A DNA stretch of 64,000 nt from Leeia aquatica (lineage in GTDB: Bacteria > Pseudomonadota > Gammaproteobacteria > Burkholderiales > Leeiaceae), in contig NZ_JABAIM010000003.1 in the NCBI RefSeq assembly GCF_012641365.1, positions 1 through 64,000 on the forward strand, in the 5' to 3' direction. Made by a program: the position numbers and the translations under genes. Shown piece by piece: positions 12,837-20,857 of the stretch (position 1 is the first letter of the stretch; the number at the start of each line of letters is the position of its first letter). Under the pieces are notes generated by a model that saw nothing but the letters and a program-made list of their open reading frames with translations, had not been told where the DNA came from and did not search any database.

Positions 12837-13244
12837 ATGAGCCGTTCATATGTCAGCGAAGTCGCCGCAGCCCCATCTGCCCAGGCACTGGAGCGCTTTG
12901 CGTCCAGCTTTGAGTTCGAAACCGACTGCTGGGATGTCCATGATGCGTTTGATCGTGGCGTTGTAGATTTTGTCCTGCTGGATGTTCGCAGCCATGAGAA
13001 GTATGCTGAAGGACACATCCCCGGTGCGATCAGCCTGCCACATGGCAAGCTGGTCCCGAGCAAACTGGCCGGATGGCCGGAGGACACCCTGTTTGTGACC
13101 TACTGTGCAGGCCCGCACTGCAACGGCGCAGCACGCGGTGCGGTGCGTCTGGCCAAGCTGGGCCGCCCGGTGAAAGTCATGCCCGGTGGCATTACCGGCT
13201 GGCTGGATGAGGGTTTCACGCTGAAAACCGGCATGGAACCTTGA
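12837..13244 (+). CDS. Single-domain rhodanese-like sulfurtransferase
   Basis: A 135-residue rhodanese domain. The CH2A-type strand VDFVLLDVRSHEKYAEGHIPGA (residues 43-64, given in part) and the active-site loop beginning at Cys90 in YCAGPHCNGA are both present, so persulfide transfer is plausible. AAGGAG lies seven bases before the ATG. It is followed 21 bases later by the DUF1272 gene and divergent from the GlxA-type regulator. The physiological sulfur acceptor is unknown. Confidence 0.88.
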   Translation: MSRSYVSEVAAAPSAQALERFASSFEFETDCWDVHDAFDRGVVDFVLLDVRSHEKYAEGHIPGAISLPHGKLVPSKLAGWPEDTLFVTYCAGPHCNGAARGAVRLAKLGRPVKVMPGGITGWLDEGFTLKTGMEP

Positions 13245-13265
13245 ACCTCGAAAGGGAGCCTGACC

Positions 13266-13574
13266 ATGCTTGAACTCCGCCCCAGCTGCGAGCATTGCAA
13301 CACCGCGCTGCCACCCGATAGTGAGCAGGCCATGATCTGCACCTTTGAGTGCACCTTCTGCACCCATTGTGTCGAGATGGTACTGCACAATGTGTGTCCG
13401 AATTGCGGCGGCGGCTTCGTGCCCCGCCCCATCCGGCCCCGCCATAACTGGAAGAATGGCAACGACCTGACCCATTATCCGGCCAGTGACAAGGTCGTTC
13501 ACCGGCCGGTGGATCCCGAAGCGCATGCCCGCTTGCGGGAAGCGGTGGGTGATAAGCCACCCGCCAGACGCTGA
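13266..13574 (+). CDS. DUF1272 Cys-rich putative zinc-binding protein
   Basis: A 102-residue protein of the DUF1272 family: it begins MLELRPSCEHC and contains CTFECTFCTHC and CPNCGGG. Eight cysteines, at 8, 11, 25, 29, 32, 35, 44 and 47, can form two zinc sites, as in rubredoxin-like ribbons. Function is unknown for the family. It follows the rhodanese gene closely, with an AAAGGGAGC ribosome site, and is probably cotranscribed. Its end nearly abuts the convergent AhpD-like gene. Confidence 0.85.
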   Translation: MLELRPSCEHCNTALPPDSEQAMICTFECTFCTHCVEMVLHNVCPNCGGGFVPRPIRPRHNWKNGNDLTHYPASDKVVHRPVDPEAHARLREAVGDKPPARR

Positions 13575-13576
13575 CG

Positions 13577-14032
13577 CTAGCCCTGCAGCGGGGGGCTGAA
13601 GCGCAGGGCTCCGGCAATGCGGTTCCAGGCATTGATGTTGGCTATGGCAACGGTCAGGAATACGCATTCCTGATCGTTGAAATGGCTGGCCAATTCTTCT
13701 CGCATGCGCTCGCTGACCCCGTGAGTGGGGTCCAGCGTCAGGGCTTCGGTATAGGCCAGCGCAGCCTGCTCGCGGGGGGAGAACACCCCTGCTTCCCGCC
13801 ATACCGCCACCAGTCCGAGCTGGGACTCTGGCAGCCCGATTTTGCGTGCAATGTTCAAATGTGTCTGGGTGCAGAAAGCGCACCCGTTGATTTGGGATGC
13901 ACGCAACTTCATCAGTTCGGTCAACGATTTCTCCAACCCGGATTCATCAATCGCCTTGCCCATGGCCAGCAAAGCTGTGTTGACAGCGGGAGCCATTGCG
14001 GCAAAAGATTTCCACTCCATCTGCATGCTCAT
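13577..14032 (-). CDS. AhpD/carboxymuconolactone decarboxylase-family protein
   Basis: A small (151-residue) all-helical protein of the AhpD-like family. The redox motif CAFC is at 51-54, with Glu39 in LTELMKLRAS and His58 in CTQTH, matching the proton-relay layout of alkylhydroperoxidase AhpD. This suggests peroxidase-type antioxidant activity. I chose the ATG at 14032 because GAGG lies six bases before it; an ATG at 14050 is also in frame. It is divergent from a MarR gene, with a shared palindrome between them, so MarR-type control by oxidants or phenolics is inferred. Confidence 0.88.
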   Translation of the reverse strand: MSMQMEWKSFAAMAPAVNTALLAMGKAIDESGLEKSLTELMKLRASQINGCAFCTQTHLNIARKIGLPESQLGLVAVWREAGVFSPREQAALAYTEALTLDPTHGVSERMREELASHFNDQECVFLTVAIANINAWNRIAGALRFSPPLQG

Positions 14033-14051
14033 TCCTGACCTCAGTAACATG

Positions 14052-14077
14052 ATAGTATGTCAACTCTAACATATTAT
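14052..14077. promoter_or_regulatory. Probable MarR operator
   Basis: An inverted repeat ATAGTATGT-N8-ACATATTAT (one mismatch between arms) lies in the 60-base gap between the divergent AhpD-like and marR genes. It is A/T-rich against a GC-rich background and overlaps the start region of the AhpD-like gene. Size and symmetry fit a winged-helix dimer of the MarR family. Confidence 0.65.
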
Positions 14078-14092
14078 TAGAACTCAAACACC

Positions 14093-14590
14093 ATGCCAAA
14101 ACGATCGGCTCTACCCATGGTGGGGGAAGGCAAGCGCGGTGTCGACGGCCATATCGGTTATCTGCTGCGCCAGGCAGCCGCCGCCCAGCGGCTGCGCATG
14201 GAACGCGCCTTGCAAGATTTGGCGATTACCCCGCCGCAGTTCACGGTGCTGACTTTGCTGCAAGCCTACCCGGCGCTGTCCAATGCCGATCTGGCGCGGC
14301 TGTCACAACTGTCCCCGCCCACGGTCTGCGTGATCGTGGGCAATCTGCTCAAGCGCGATTTGCTGATACGGCAGGCCCACACCCAGCATGGGCGCATCTT
14401 GCAATTGCAGCTCAGCGAATCCGGTCAGCAGGTCCTGCAGCAGTGCAAGATCAGGGTGGCTCACCTCGAAGCCGCTCTGGTTCAAGGACTAACGGAAAAC
14501 GAGGATGCCGCGATTCGCCGTTGGTTGGTGCACGTTGCGCAGGCCCTGGATGATGGTATGCCCCACCTTGCCGATGATGACTCCGCATGA
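14093..14590 (+). CDS. MarR-family transcriptional regulator
   Basis: A 165-residue regulator. The winged helix-turn-helix spans about 45-120. It shows LTLLQAYPALSNADLARLSQLS and the recognition helix SPPTVCVIVGNLLKRDLL, then a wing with RILQLQLSESG. Flanking N- and C-terminal helices give the MarR dimer. It probably represses itself and the divergent AhpD-like gene through the palindrome at 14052-14077. The ligand is unknown. A secreted hypothetical protein follows after 33 bases. Confidence 0.9.
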   Translation: MPKRSALPMVGEGKRGVDGHIGYLLRQAAAAQRLRMERALQDLAITPPQFTVLTLLQAYPALSNADLARLSQLSPPTVCVIVGNLLKRDLLIRQAHTQHGRILQLQLSESGQQVLQQCKIRVAHLEAALVQGLTENEDAAIRRWLVHVAQALDDGMPHLADDDSA

Positions 14591-14623
14591 CATGATTTGT
14601 CATTGTCATACAAAGCCAATACC

Positions 14624-15232
14624 ATGCCTCGCTTTTCCCACCCCCTAATCTGGCTCATGCTGCTGAGCAGCCTGCTGGCCACCACCGCCCGTGCGGCGGA
14701 TGACACGCCGGACTGGACAGCACGCTGCCAGCCGTCGAGCGGCCTGCAAGGTATCCGCTTTCACTCCTTGTCCGGCGATCTGGCCGAAGATGACATGACC
14801 ATCACCCTGCTCTACCCGGATGGACAGCAGCGTCAACTCGCGCTACCGCCGGGGCAATATCATGCACGAGGAACGCTGGAGAATGTCCGTTCGCTGTGTG
14901 AAGGCGTGGCCGCCTTCGCGGTCGGGCCACACCGTGTATTGATGCTGCTGTCACGCGATGACCGGCCGGGCCTCGACCAACTGGAAGCCCTGCTGGTGGA
15001 CACCCGTCAGGCACGGGTATTGGCACGGCGTTCACGTTTGGGCGCGCTGAAGCCGAACGAAGACAGCTTTGTGCTACTCAAGCAAAGCAGTCAACGCTAC
15101 TGGGTGCGACTGGTGCGCCATATCCTGCCCGGCGCCTGCGACTGCGTAGCGGGCGATATTGAAGACTGGTTCCAGCTGCGGGTCAGCGGTTCGCGTCTGC
15201 AGGCGGGCTGGGTGAGCGCGGCGCGACCGTAA
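14624..15232 (+). CDS. Exported hypothetical protein
   Basis: About 202 residues with a clear Sec signal peptide: a hydrophobic stretch LIWLMLLSSLLATT, then ARA-AD as the likely signal peptidase I site. The mature protein has no family I recognise and no catalytic motif. Cysteines are few, including a CDC pair near residue 175. The ATG at 14624 gives a proper signal peptide; an upstream TTG at 14597 is less likely. Its last 50 bases overlap the end of the convergent metallophosphoesterase gene. Function unknown. Confidence 0.6.
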   Translation: MPRFSHPLIWLMLLSSLLATTARAADDTPDWTARCQPSSGLQGIRFHSLSGDLAEDDMTITLLYPDGQQRQLALPPGQYHARGTLENVRSLCEGVAAFAVGPHRVLMLLSRDDRPGLDQLEALLVDTRQARVLARRSRLGALKPNEDSFVLLKQSSQRYWVRLVRHILPGACDCVAGDIEDWFQLRVSGSRLQAGWVSAARP

Positions 15233-17009
15233 GCTGGTCACGCACCTGCCAGACCGCCGCCGCTTTGGGCTGCCACAAGGGCTGAGGAAGTGAACCCTCT
15301 GCAGCCACCCACTCGGTCGGCACCCGATCGCAGCCGATGAAATGCAGGTGCAACTGTTCGTCTGCGCCAATCCGGCAACGCAGGAAGCCTTTGTAATCCG
15401 CTATCGCCATCGGTGAAAAGCCGTTGTTGCGCAAGCCCAGGTAACGCGACATCACCGCCAGCCACAGGCCACAGCCCAATCCACCCAGCAGCATGGCCGT
15501 CAGCAGCCACAGCAGCAGGCTGGGTATAAGCGGCAACTGCCACCCGGCATGCAGTTCCAGCCATTGCAGGTAAAGCAGCGGCTGCAACAGCCACAGCCCC
15601 ATGCCGAGTGAAACGATCCCGAGCCAGCGCCGCCAGCCCTGCAGCTCATCCGTCAGTACCCAAGTCAGCACCAGCGGCGTCAGCTGCCAGACTCCAGCCA
15701 GCGGTGACTGCCACAGCGTTGGCAGCCACACACCAATGATGCCCCACCCGGTGGCCGAAGCCTGGGCAGGCAGCACCAGATGGTTGAACAGGCTGGCCAC
15801 GCCGGTCAGCGTTGCCAGCAGCAGCAGGAAGGCCGCATTGCCCTGCAACAAGCTACGCCAGCCTACCGCACCTGCCGAGACAGGAGGACACAGGAAGGAG
15901 AGCAGATTTCCCCAGGCCAGCTTGCGGCTGGTTGCCAAATCGGGGTAGCCGCACCTGGCGGTAAAGGTGTCCGGGCTGTCGGGCTGGGCACTGGCCAGCG
16001 TACCCAACCGCACCCGTGGCCGCAGGTCAGGCGTCATCGCCTGATCATCATCACTGGCGTCCCGGCAGAGCGGGCTTTCCTCTACGCGACCATGCGTCGG
16101 GTGCAGGAAGGCACCACCACTGCCACAGGTAATGAGGTGGTCTGCCTGATCACCCTCCCCATTCGAGCGACGGTAGTAGTGGTGGCTGTCTCCCGCCAGC
16201 CGGATACGGATGGCCGCCCGCTTTTCTTGCTCCAGCCAGGCTTCCAGCCGCTGATAGCGTTTGGGATAGCCTTCTGCCGCATGGTCGCCCAAGGGGCGGG
16301 TCCAGTAGGGCTCCGGGTAGAGCAGGATCAGTTGCGCGGCTTCCGGCAAATCGTCCAGCGCCGCCTGAATCGCCTGAAACTGCTTGCGGTCAATATCGCC
16401 TTTGAGGGCAAAGTCCAGCCCGATCAACCACCACTTTGCTGAGAGGTGCGCCACAAAATAGCCTCGCTCCTGTGGCGTCTCGCTGGCGTGCAGCGGGCTG
16501 CTCTGATGGTCGACAAAATAGCGGTAAAAGGTGGAGGCGTTATCAAACCAGTCGTGATTCTGTGGAATGGCCAGCACCGTTCGCTCCGCCATCACCGCCG
16601 GGCGAGCGGCCTCCCACATCTCGGTAAAGCGAAACTGGTACTCTTCCGGACTGGCCCCCGGGTAGGCCAGATCACCACCAAATACCAGCACCTGCCCAGC
16701 AGGCAATGTCTTGCCATCCGCCAATTGCAAAGCTGGGCGCTGTACCGCCTCAGCCACTGCGTAGGTGGCCGAACCCCCGTCGCCCAGATCAGACACAAAA
16801 TCCCAGTGCAGGCCGTCAGGTCCAGCCCGCTCACGCAGGTCCGCCACCTTGATGGGACCTTGGTGCACCTCACGCCGGTCGTAGGTTCGCAATTGCTCAT
16901 CACTGGACAGCAACTCGCGTACCGTGCGCCACAACACGCCAGGGTTATACCAGGCCACCGGCAAGCGCTGGTGTGGTGGAATCTGGCGTCCAAAACGGGC
17001 GTGCGGCAT
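15183..17009 (-). CDS. Calcineurin-like metallophosphoesterase with C-terminal membrane domain
   Basis: A 608-residue protein. Residues about 60-280 carry metallophosphoesterase motifs: DFVSDLGDGG (70-79, with D instead of the usual DxH), GGDLAYPG (111-118), QNHDW (150-154) and GDSHHYYR (273-280). The metal ligands are thus mostly kept, but motif I is altered. Residues about 350-560 hold roughly five hydrophobic segments, including SLLLWLLTAMLLGGLGCGLW, so the catalytic part is membrane-anchored. The substrate is unknown. The 3' end overlaps the convergent secreted-protein gene by 50 bases. Confidence 0.75.
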   Translation of the reverse strand: MPHARFGRQIPPHQRLPVAWYNPGVLWRTVRELLSSDEQLRTYDRREVHQGPIKVADLRERAGPDGLHWDFVSDLGDGGSATYAVAEAVQRPALQLADGKTLPAGQVLVFGGDLAYPGASPEEYQFRFTEMWEAARPAVMAERTVLAIPQNHDWFDNASTFYRYFVDHQSSPLHASETPQERGYFVAHLSAKWWLIGLDFALKGDIDRKQFQAIQAALDDLPEAAQLILLYPEPYWTRPLGDHAAEGYPKRYQRLEAWLEQEKRAAIRIRLAGDSHHYYRRSNGEGDQADHLITCGSGGAFLHPTHGRVEESPLCRDASDDDQAMTPDLRPRVRLGTLASAQPDSPDTFTARCGYPDLATSRKLAWGNLLSFLCPPVSAGAVGWRSLLQGNAAFLLLLATLTGVASLFNHLVLPAQASATGWGIIGVWLPTLWQSPLAGVWQLTPLVLTWVLTDELQGWRRWLGIVSLGMGLWLLQPLLYLQWLELHAGWQLPLIPSLLLWLLTAMLLGGLGCGLWLAVMSRYLGLRNNGFSPMAIADYKGFLRCRIGADEQLHLHFIGCDRVPTEWVAAEGSLPQPLWQPKAAAVWQVRDQLTVAPRSPSPPADANR

Positions 17010-17081
17010 GACCGGCTCCTGCAGGGAGAATGACCAGCCAGCATAGCACAGGCCAAGGTTTACCCTGCCCCGTCACAAAGG

Positions 17082-17957
17082 TCATACGGCATCAGGGGCT
17101 GCACGGCGAGGTGAATACTGTTGCCGCTGCAGCTCAAGCCAGTCACTGACTTCGCTCCATAGTCCGGCATGACGGGTGCGGAAAAAATCAAAGTGTCCCA
17201 GCCGGCCACCACCGGGCAGCGCCCGTAATCGCCGAAGCTCGGACATGCAACCTCGGTAACGTGCAATCAGTTTGCGGGTGGTCACCAGCGGCGCAAAATC
17301 GTGGTCGTCCGGCATCGACAAGGCCAGTAGTGGCACCTGCAACTGCGCATACGCCGCGACATTCAGCCCGGGATCGTCAAACAGATACTCCGGGAGCAGA
17401 CACCATTGACGCCATTGCCGGGCGACACCGCGTGGCAAGCGCTGCCCAACCCCCGCCCAAGCGGGTACATCCTTGAACAGCGCCAGAATCAGCGGCAACC
17501 AGACCCACCAGCTGAACAGCACGCGCGGCCACTGCCATAAAGGGTAATCGCGCCAGTAGCAGGTGCCAGACGCCACCAGCAACAGGCCGTCGCACAGGGG
17601 CAGGCTGGGTGCCAGACCCGCGAGGTTGCCACCGGCGCTGTGGCCCAACAGATAGAGCGGTACATCCTGGGCTTCACCACGGGCATGCTGCAGAATGGCA
17701 TGCAGGTCATGCTGACCCCAGTCCTGCATGCGAACGCGAGAGAACGCTTCCGCGGATAAGCGGGAGTCGCCCACACCCCGCGGGTCCCACAGCAACACCC
17801 GCCAGCCCTGTTGCCGCTGGGCTTCTGCAAAGGCCCGGTAAAACTGGCGACGCACCCCCGTGGCGGACGCAATCACCAGCACCCCCAGCGATGCTTGCTC
17901 AGGGTGCATCCATTCAATGGCCAGACTGCAGCCGTCTTCGGTCGTCAGGTATGCCAT
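17082..17957 (-). CDS. Alpha/beta hydrolase
   Basis: A 291-residue hydrolase with the nucleophile elbow GHSAGG (Ser107), the DPRGVGDSR turn at 58-66, a candidate acid in MPDDHD and a catalytic His in LGHFDFFR. It fits serine esterases or lipases of the YheT/DUF-type 'predicted alpha/beta hydrolase' group. I chose the ATG at 17957 because AGGAG lies six bases upstream; in-frame codons reach back to 18071 but would run into the divergent MerR gene. It shares a short promoter region with merR, so MerR-type activation is likely. Confidence 0.82.
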   Translation of the reverse strand: MAYLTTEDGCSLAIEWMHPEQASLGVLVIASATGVRRQFYRAFAEAQRQQGWRVLLWDPRGVGDSRLSAEAFSRVRMQDWGQHDLHAILQHARGEAQDVPLYLLGHSAGGNLAGLAPSLPLCDGLLLVASGTCYWRDYPLWQWPRVLFSWWVWLPLILALFKDVPAWAGVGQRLPRGVARQWRQWCLLPEYLFDDPGLNVAAYAQLQVPLLALSMPDDHDFAPLVTTRKLIARYRGCMSELRRLRALPGGGRLGHFDFFRTRHAGLWSEVSDWLELQRQQYSPRRAAPDAV

Positions 17958-18000
17958 GCCCATCTCCTGTCCAAGGGTCGAACAGGCATGGTAGGGTATG

Positions 18001-18017
18001 GACTTTACACTACAGTC
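18001..18017. promoter_or_regulatory. MerR-type operator in a long-spacer promoter
   Basis: The dyad GACTTTACACTACAGTC lies between the divergent hydrolase and merR genes. Read towards the hydrolase, it follows a TTGACT -35 and sits inside a spacer of about 20 bases before TACCAT. A lengthened spacer with a dyad in it is the hallmark of MerR-activated promoters. Confidence 0.6.
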
Positions 18018-18024
18018 AAGCACC

Positions 18025-18378
18025 ATGCGCATCAAGGAACTGGAACAGCGCAGCGGCATGAGCCGTGACACCGTCCGCTTCTATGAAAAGCAAGGCCTGA
18101 TCAGCCCACCCAAGCGGCTGACCAACGGCTATCGTGATTACGACGCGCACACCTTGACCGAGCTGCACTTCATCCGTACCGCCCGCAGTGTAGGTTTCAC
18201 GCTGGAGGACATCCGCCCGGCCATCCCCAAACTGCGGCAACCGCCCGAACAATGCGCGGACTTGCTGGCCGCCTTGCAACGTCGACACCAGTTGATCCGC
18301 GAACAGATGGCGCAGCAGCAACAGCAATTACAGCGGCTGGAGCAGCTGATACTGCGCTTTGGGGGCGCCGCCCCCTGA
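18025..18378 (+). CDS. MerR-family transcriptional regulator
   Basis: A 117-residue MerR protein. The winged helix-turn-helix at 1-70 begins MRIKELEQRSGMSRDTVRFY, followed by EKQGLISPPKR and the wing NGYRDY. A C-terminal glutamine-rich coiled coil (about 80-115) ends in GGAAP without a cysteine cluster, so a metal sensor is unlikely. The ATG at 18025 fits the family start; an in-frame ATG at 17998 would overlap the operator. It is expected to control itself and the divergent alpha/beta hydrolase. Confidence 0.9.
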   Translation: MRIKELEQRSGMSRDTVRFYEKQGLISPPKRLTNGYRDYDAHTLTELHFIRTARSVGFTLEDIRPAIPKLRQPPEQCADLLAALQRRHQLIREQMAQQQQQLQRLEQLILRFGGAAP

Positions 18379-18390
18379 GCCGTAGCCGTA

Positions 18391-19755
18391 TCAAGACAGC
18401 GTGCCGCGTACGATCCGCATCGCCTGCTGCAAGAGACCCCGACTGGCCGGCGCGCCAATGCATAGGCGCAGGCCGTTGACCGGCAGTTGCCGACTGGCAG
18501 CAAACGCACTGGCGGCGGTCAGCGCGACCCCGGCCTGACGCAGCCGACTGGCCTCCCGCTCGGCATCCCGCGCCAGTGGTAGCGTCAGCCAGCCGTGAGG
18601 GCTGCCCTCGGGCAGCCACAGCTGCTGCCCCTGTGAGTCTCCCCAAATGGCCTGCACCAAGCGCCGCCGCTGCGCCAGCTCGTCCTGCTGCCAACGCAAG
18701 CGCCGCACCGCCGTGCCATCCTCCAGCCACAGGCACGCCAGCCTCGCCATCAGCGGTGTAACCTGCCAGCTGGTATGGTGGAACATGTCGCGCAGCTCTG
18801 CTTCGGTCAAGGTGGGCTCCAGCAAGTAACCCAAGCGCAGCCCCGGCGCAATGGTCTTGGACAGCCCGCCAACGTGGCAGACCTGCTGCGGCCGCAGGCT
18901 GACCAATGCGGGCGGTGGTTCGGCCAGCAAGTGGCCGTAGGCATCTTCTTCGATCACCCGCGCGGCGGGGTAACGGGCCAGTACGTCGACCAGCGCGCGG
19001 CGCCGCTCCAGGGGCATGGTGATAGTGGTCGGGTTATGCAGGGTGGGCATCAACACCGCCAGGTGACCAATGCCTTGCCGCAAGGCCTGCTCCAGCGCAT
19101 CGGGCCGGACTCCGGCACGGTCCATGCCCAGCGGATGCAGGTGCAAGCCCAGCTGGCGTGCGATTGCCATCATGCCCGGGTAGGTCAGTGCTTCCACCAG
19201 TACGGTGTCCCCGCGCTGACTATGCCGCATCAAGGCGGCTGCCAGCGCATGTTGCGCGCCACCGCACAGCAGTACCTGCTGCGCTTCAGCCTCAATCCCG
19301 CGCCATGCCAGCCAGCGCACCAGGGCTTGTTGATTGCGCTGCCAGTCCAGCGCCGTGGGGTAGCGCAGGCAGGCAGCCAGCCCGTCTTGTTGCATCAGGC
19401 GATGCAGGCTGTCGCTCAGATCATGATCTGGATTGGGGTAGGCCGGGCCATTGACCGTCAGGTCGATCACGCTGTCCGCATCTTGCGGTACGAACAGGCC
19501 GATGCCGGGCTGCGGCCCCAGCACATAGGTCCCCCGCCCGGTTTCCCCGCCAATCCAGCGGCGATCCGCGGCCTCTCGCCAGGCGCGGGTGACGGTGCTC
19601 AGATTCAAGCCCAGCAGTTCGGCCAGCCGCCGCTGCGGTGGCAGGCGCGCCCCCGCAGGCAGGCGGCCACTCTGGATGGCGTCTTGCAAGGCCATCAGCA
19701 GCGCCTGGTGACGCGGCCCCGAATACACACTCAGGTCAGGAATCCACATTGTCAT
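18391..19755 (-). CDS. MocR-family regulator (GntR HTH fused to aminotransferase)
   Basis: A 454-residue MocR/PdxR-type protein. The GntR winged helix (about 14-80) shows AIQSGRLPAGARLPPQRRLAELLGLNLSTVTRAWREA. The fold-type I aminotransferase domain (about 95-450) has the PLP lysine in GGLSKTIAPGLRLGY. Such proteins sense PLP or an amino-acid adduct and often control a divergent PLP enzyme. Here the divergent gene is a PLP-dependent dehydratase, which makes it the obvious target. The 3' end lies 12 bases from the convergent merR gene. Confidence 0.9.
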   Translation of the reverse strand: MTMWIPDLSVYSGPRHQALLMALQDAIQSGRLPAGARLPPQRRLAELLGLNLSTVTRAWREAADRRWIGGETGRGTYVLGPQPGIGLFVPQDADSVIDLTVNGPAYPNPDHDLSDSLHRLMQQDGLAACLRYPTALDWQRNQQALVRWLAWRGIEAEAQQVLLCGGAQHALAAALMRHSQRGDTVLVEALTYPGMMAIARQLGLHLHPLGMDRAGVRPDALEQALRQGIGHLAVLMPTLHNPTTITMPLERRRALVDVLARYPAARVIEEDAYGHLLAEPPPALVSLRPQQVCHVGGLSKTIAPGLRLGYLLEPTLTEAELRDMFHHTSWQVTPLMARLACLWLEDGTAVRRLRWQQDELAQRRRLVQAIWGDSQGQQLWLPEGSPHGWLTLPLARDAEREASRLRQAGVALTAASAFAASRQLPVNGLRLCIGAPASRGLLQQAMRIVRGTLS

Positions 19756-19757
19756 GC

Positions 19758-19784
19758 ATACAATTTACCAGAGTACACCATACA
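19758..19784. promoter_or_regulatory. Repeated (A/G)TACA boxes between mocR and dehydratase
   Basis: ATACA at 19758-19762, GTACA at 19773-19777 and ATACA at 19780-19784 lie in the 61-base divergent region. Direct repeats of this kind are typical of MocR operators, but the exact motif here is not one I can match to a known site. Confidence 0.35.
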
Positions 19785-19816
19785 TAATAGCCCAAGCCAA
19801 CCACAAGGAGCACCCC

Positions 19817-20785
19817 ATGCGATACCCTACCCTGAGCGAGCTGGAACAAGCCAGCCAGCTGATCCGCCCCTGGATTCCGCCCACCCCGCAGTATGCCTGG
19901 CCTTTGCTCGCCAAACGGACGGGCTGCACCCTGTGGCTGAAGCATGAAAACCATACCCCGACCGGCAGTTTCAAGGTACGCGGCGGGCTGACCTATCTGA
20001 ACCGTCTGCTGGCCAAAGGCGAAGTCCGCGGGCTGGTCACCGCCACCCGCGGCAACCATGGCCAGTCGATTGCCTTCGCCGCCCGTCAAAGCGGCATCCC
20101 GGTCACCATCGTGGTGCCGGAAGGCAATAGTGTGGAAAAAAATGCAGCCATGCGGGCGCTGGGGGCCGAGCTGTGCGAAGTGCCCGGCGACTTTCAGAGC
20201 GCCCGCGAGCACGCCGCTCACCTGGCGGAAAGCCGGGGCTGGCACCCGATCCCTGCCGTGCATGAAGATCTGGTACTGGGCGTCGCCACCTACAGCCTGG
20301 AATGGTTGCGCGCCGTACCGCAGCTGGAAGTGGTCTATCTGCCGATCGGCATGGGCTCCGGCATCTGCGGCATGCTGGCGGCGAAGGCCGCCTTGCAGCA
20401 TCCGGTGGAAGTGGTGGGGGTGGTGTCGCAGCATGCACCCGCTTATGCGCGCGCCTTTGTCAGCGGCCAGGCAGAGAGCGCGCCCGTGACCACCCAGCTG
20501 GCAGACGGCATGGCCTGCCGCAGCACAGCGGAGGAGTCGCTCGCCTGGATTCGCGAGGGCGTCAGCCGGATTGTCCAGGTCAGTGACCAGGAGATTGCCG
20601 ACGCCATGCGTGCACTGTACCTGGACACCCATCAGGTGGCCGAAGGCGCAGCGGCAGCCGGACTGGCCGCTATCCTGCAGCAGCAGTCGTCATTGCAGGG
20701 GCGACAGGTCGGCACGGTCATCAGTGGCGGCAATGTGGACCATGACATGTACGCCAGGGTGTTACTGCAGCAGCCGTGGTGCTGA
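19817..20785 (+). CDS. PLP-dependent threonine/serine dehydratase-like enzyme
   Basis: A 322-residue fold-type II PLP enzyme. The Schiff-base lysine is Lys53 in TGSFKVRGG. The substrate loop ATRGNHGQS and the phosphate-binding glycine-rich loop IGMGSGICG follow. It lacks the C-terminal ACT domain of biosynthetic IlvA, so it resembles catabolic threonine/serine dehydratases or hydroxy-amino-acid ammonia-lyases. AAGGAG lies eight bases before the chosen ATG; an upstream in-frame ATG would overlap mocR. Divergent from the MocR regulator, which probably controls it. A terminator hairpin follows. Confidence 0.85.
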   Translation: MRYPTLSELEQASQLIRPWIPPTPQYAWPLLAKRTGCTLWLKHENHTPTGSFKVRGGLTYLNRLLAKGEVRGLVTATRGNHGQSIAFAARQSGIPVTIVVPEGNSVEKNAAMRALGAELCEVPGDFQSAREHAAHLAESRGWHPIPAVHEDLVLGVATYSLEWLRAVPQLEVVYLPIGMGSGICGMLAAKAALQHPVEVVGVVSQHAPAYARAFVSGQAESAPVTTQLADGMACRSTAEESLAWIREGVSRIVQVSDQEIADAMRALYLDTHQVAEGAAAAGLAAILQQQSSLQGRQVGTVISGGNVDHDMYARVLLQQPWC

Positions 20786-20802
20786 TTTGCTTATTCCGTA
20801 TC

Positions 20803-20840
20803 AAGGCCCGCTTGCGACCCGCGTCGTAAGCTGGGCTTTT
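20803..20840 (+). terminator. Terminator after the dehydratase
   Basis: The stem AAGGCCC-GCTTGCGA pairs with TCGTAAGC-T-GGGCTT around loop CCCGCG, with small bulges, and ends in four T. It lies 17 bases after the stop and just before the ribosome binding site of the DUF2249 gene. It could therefore also act as an attenuator of that gene. Confidence 0.65.
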
Positions 20841-20857
20841 ACGGAGGCTGATCCGCC

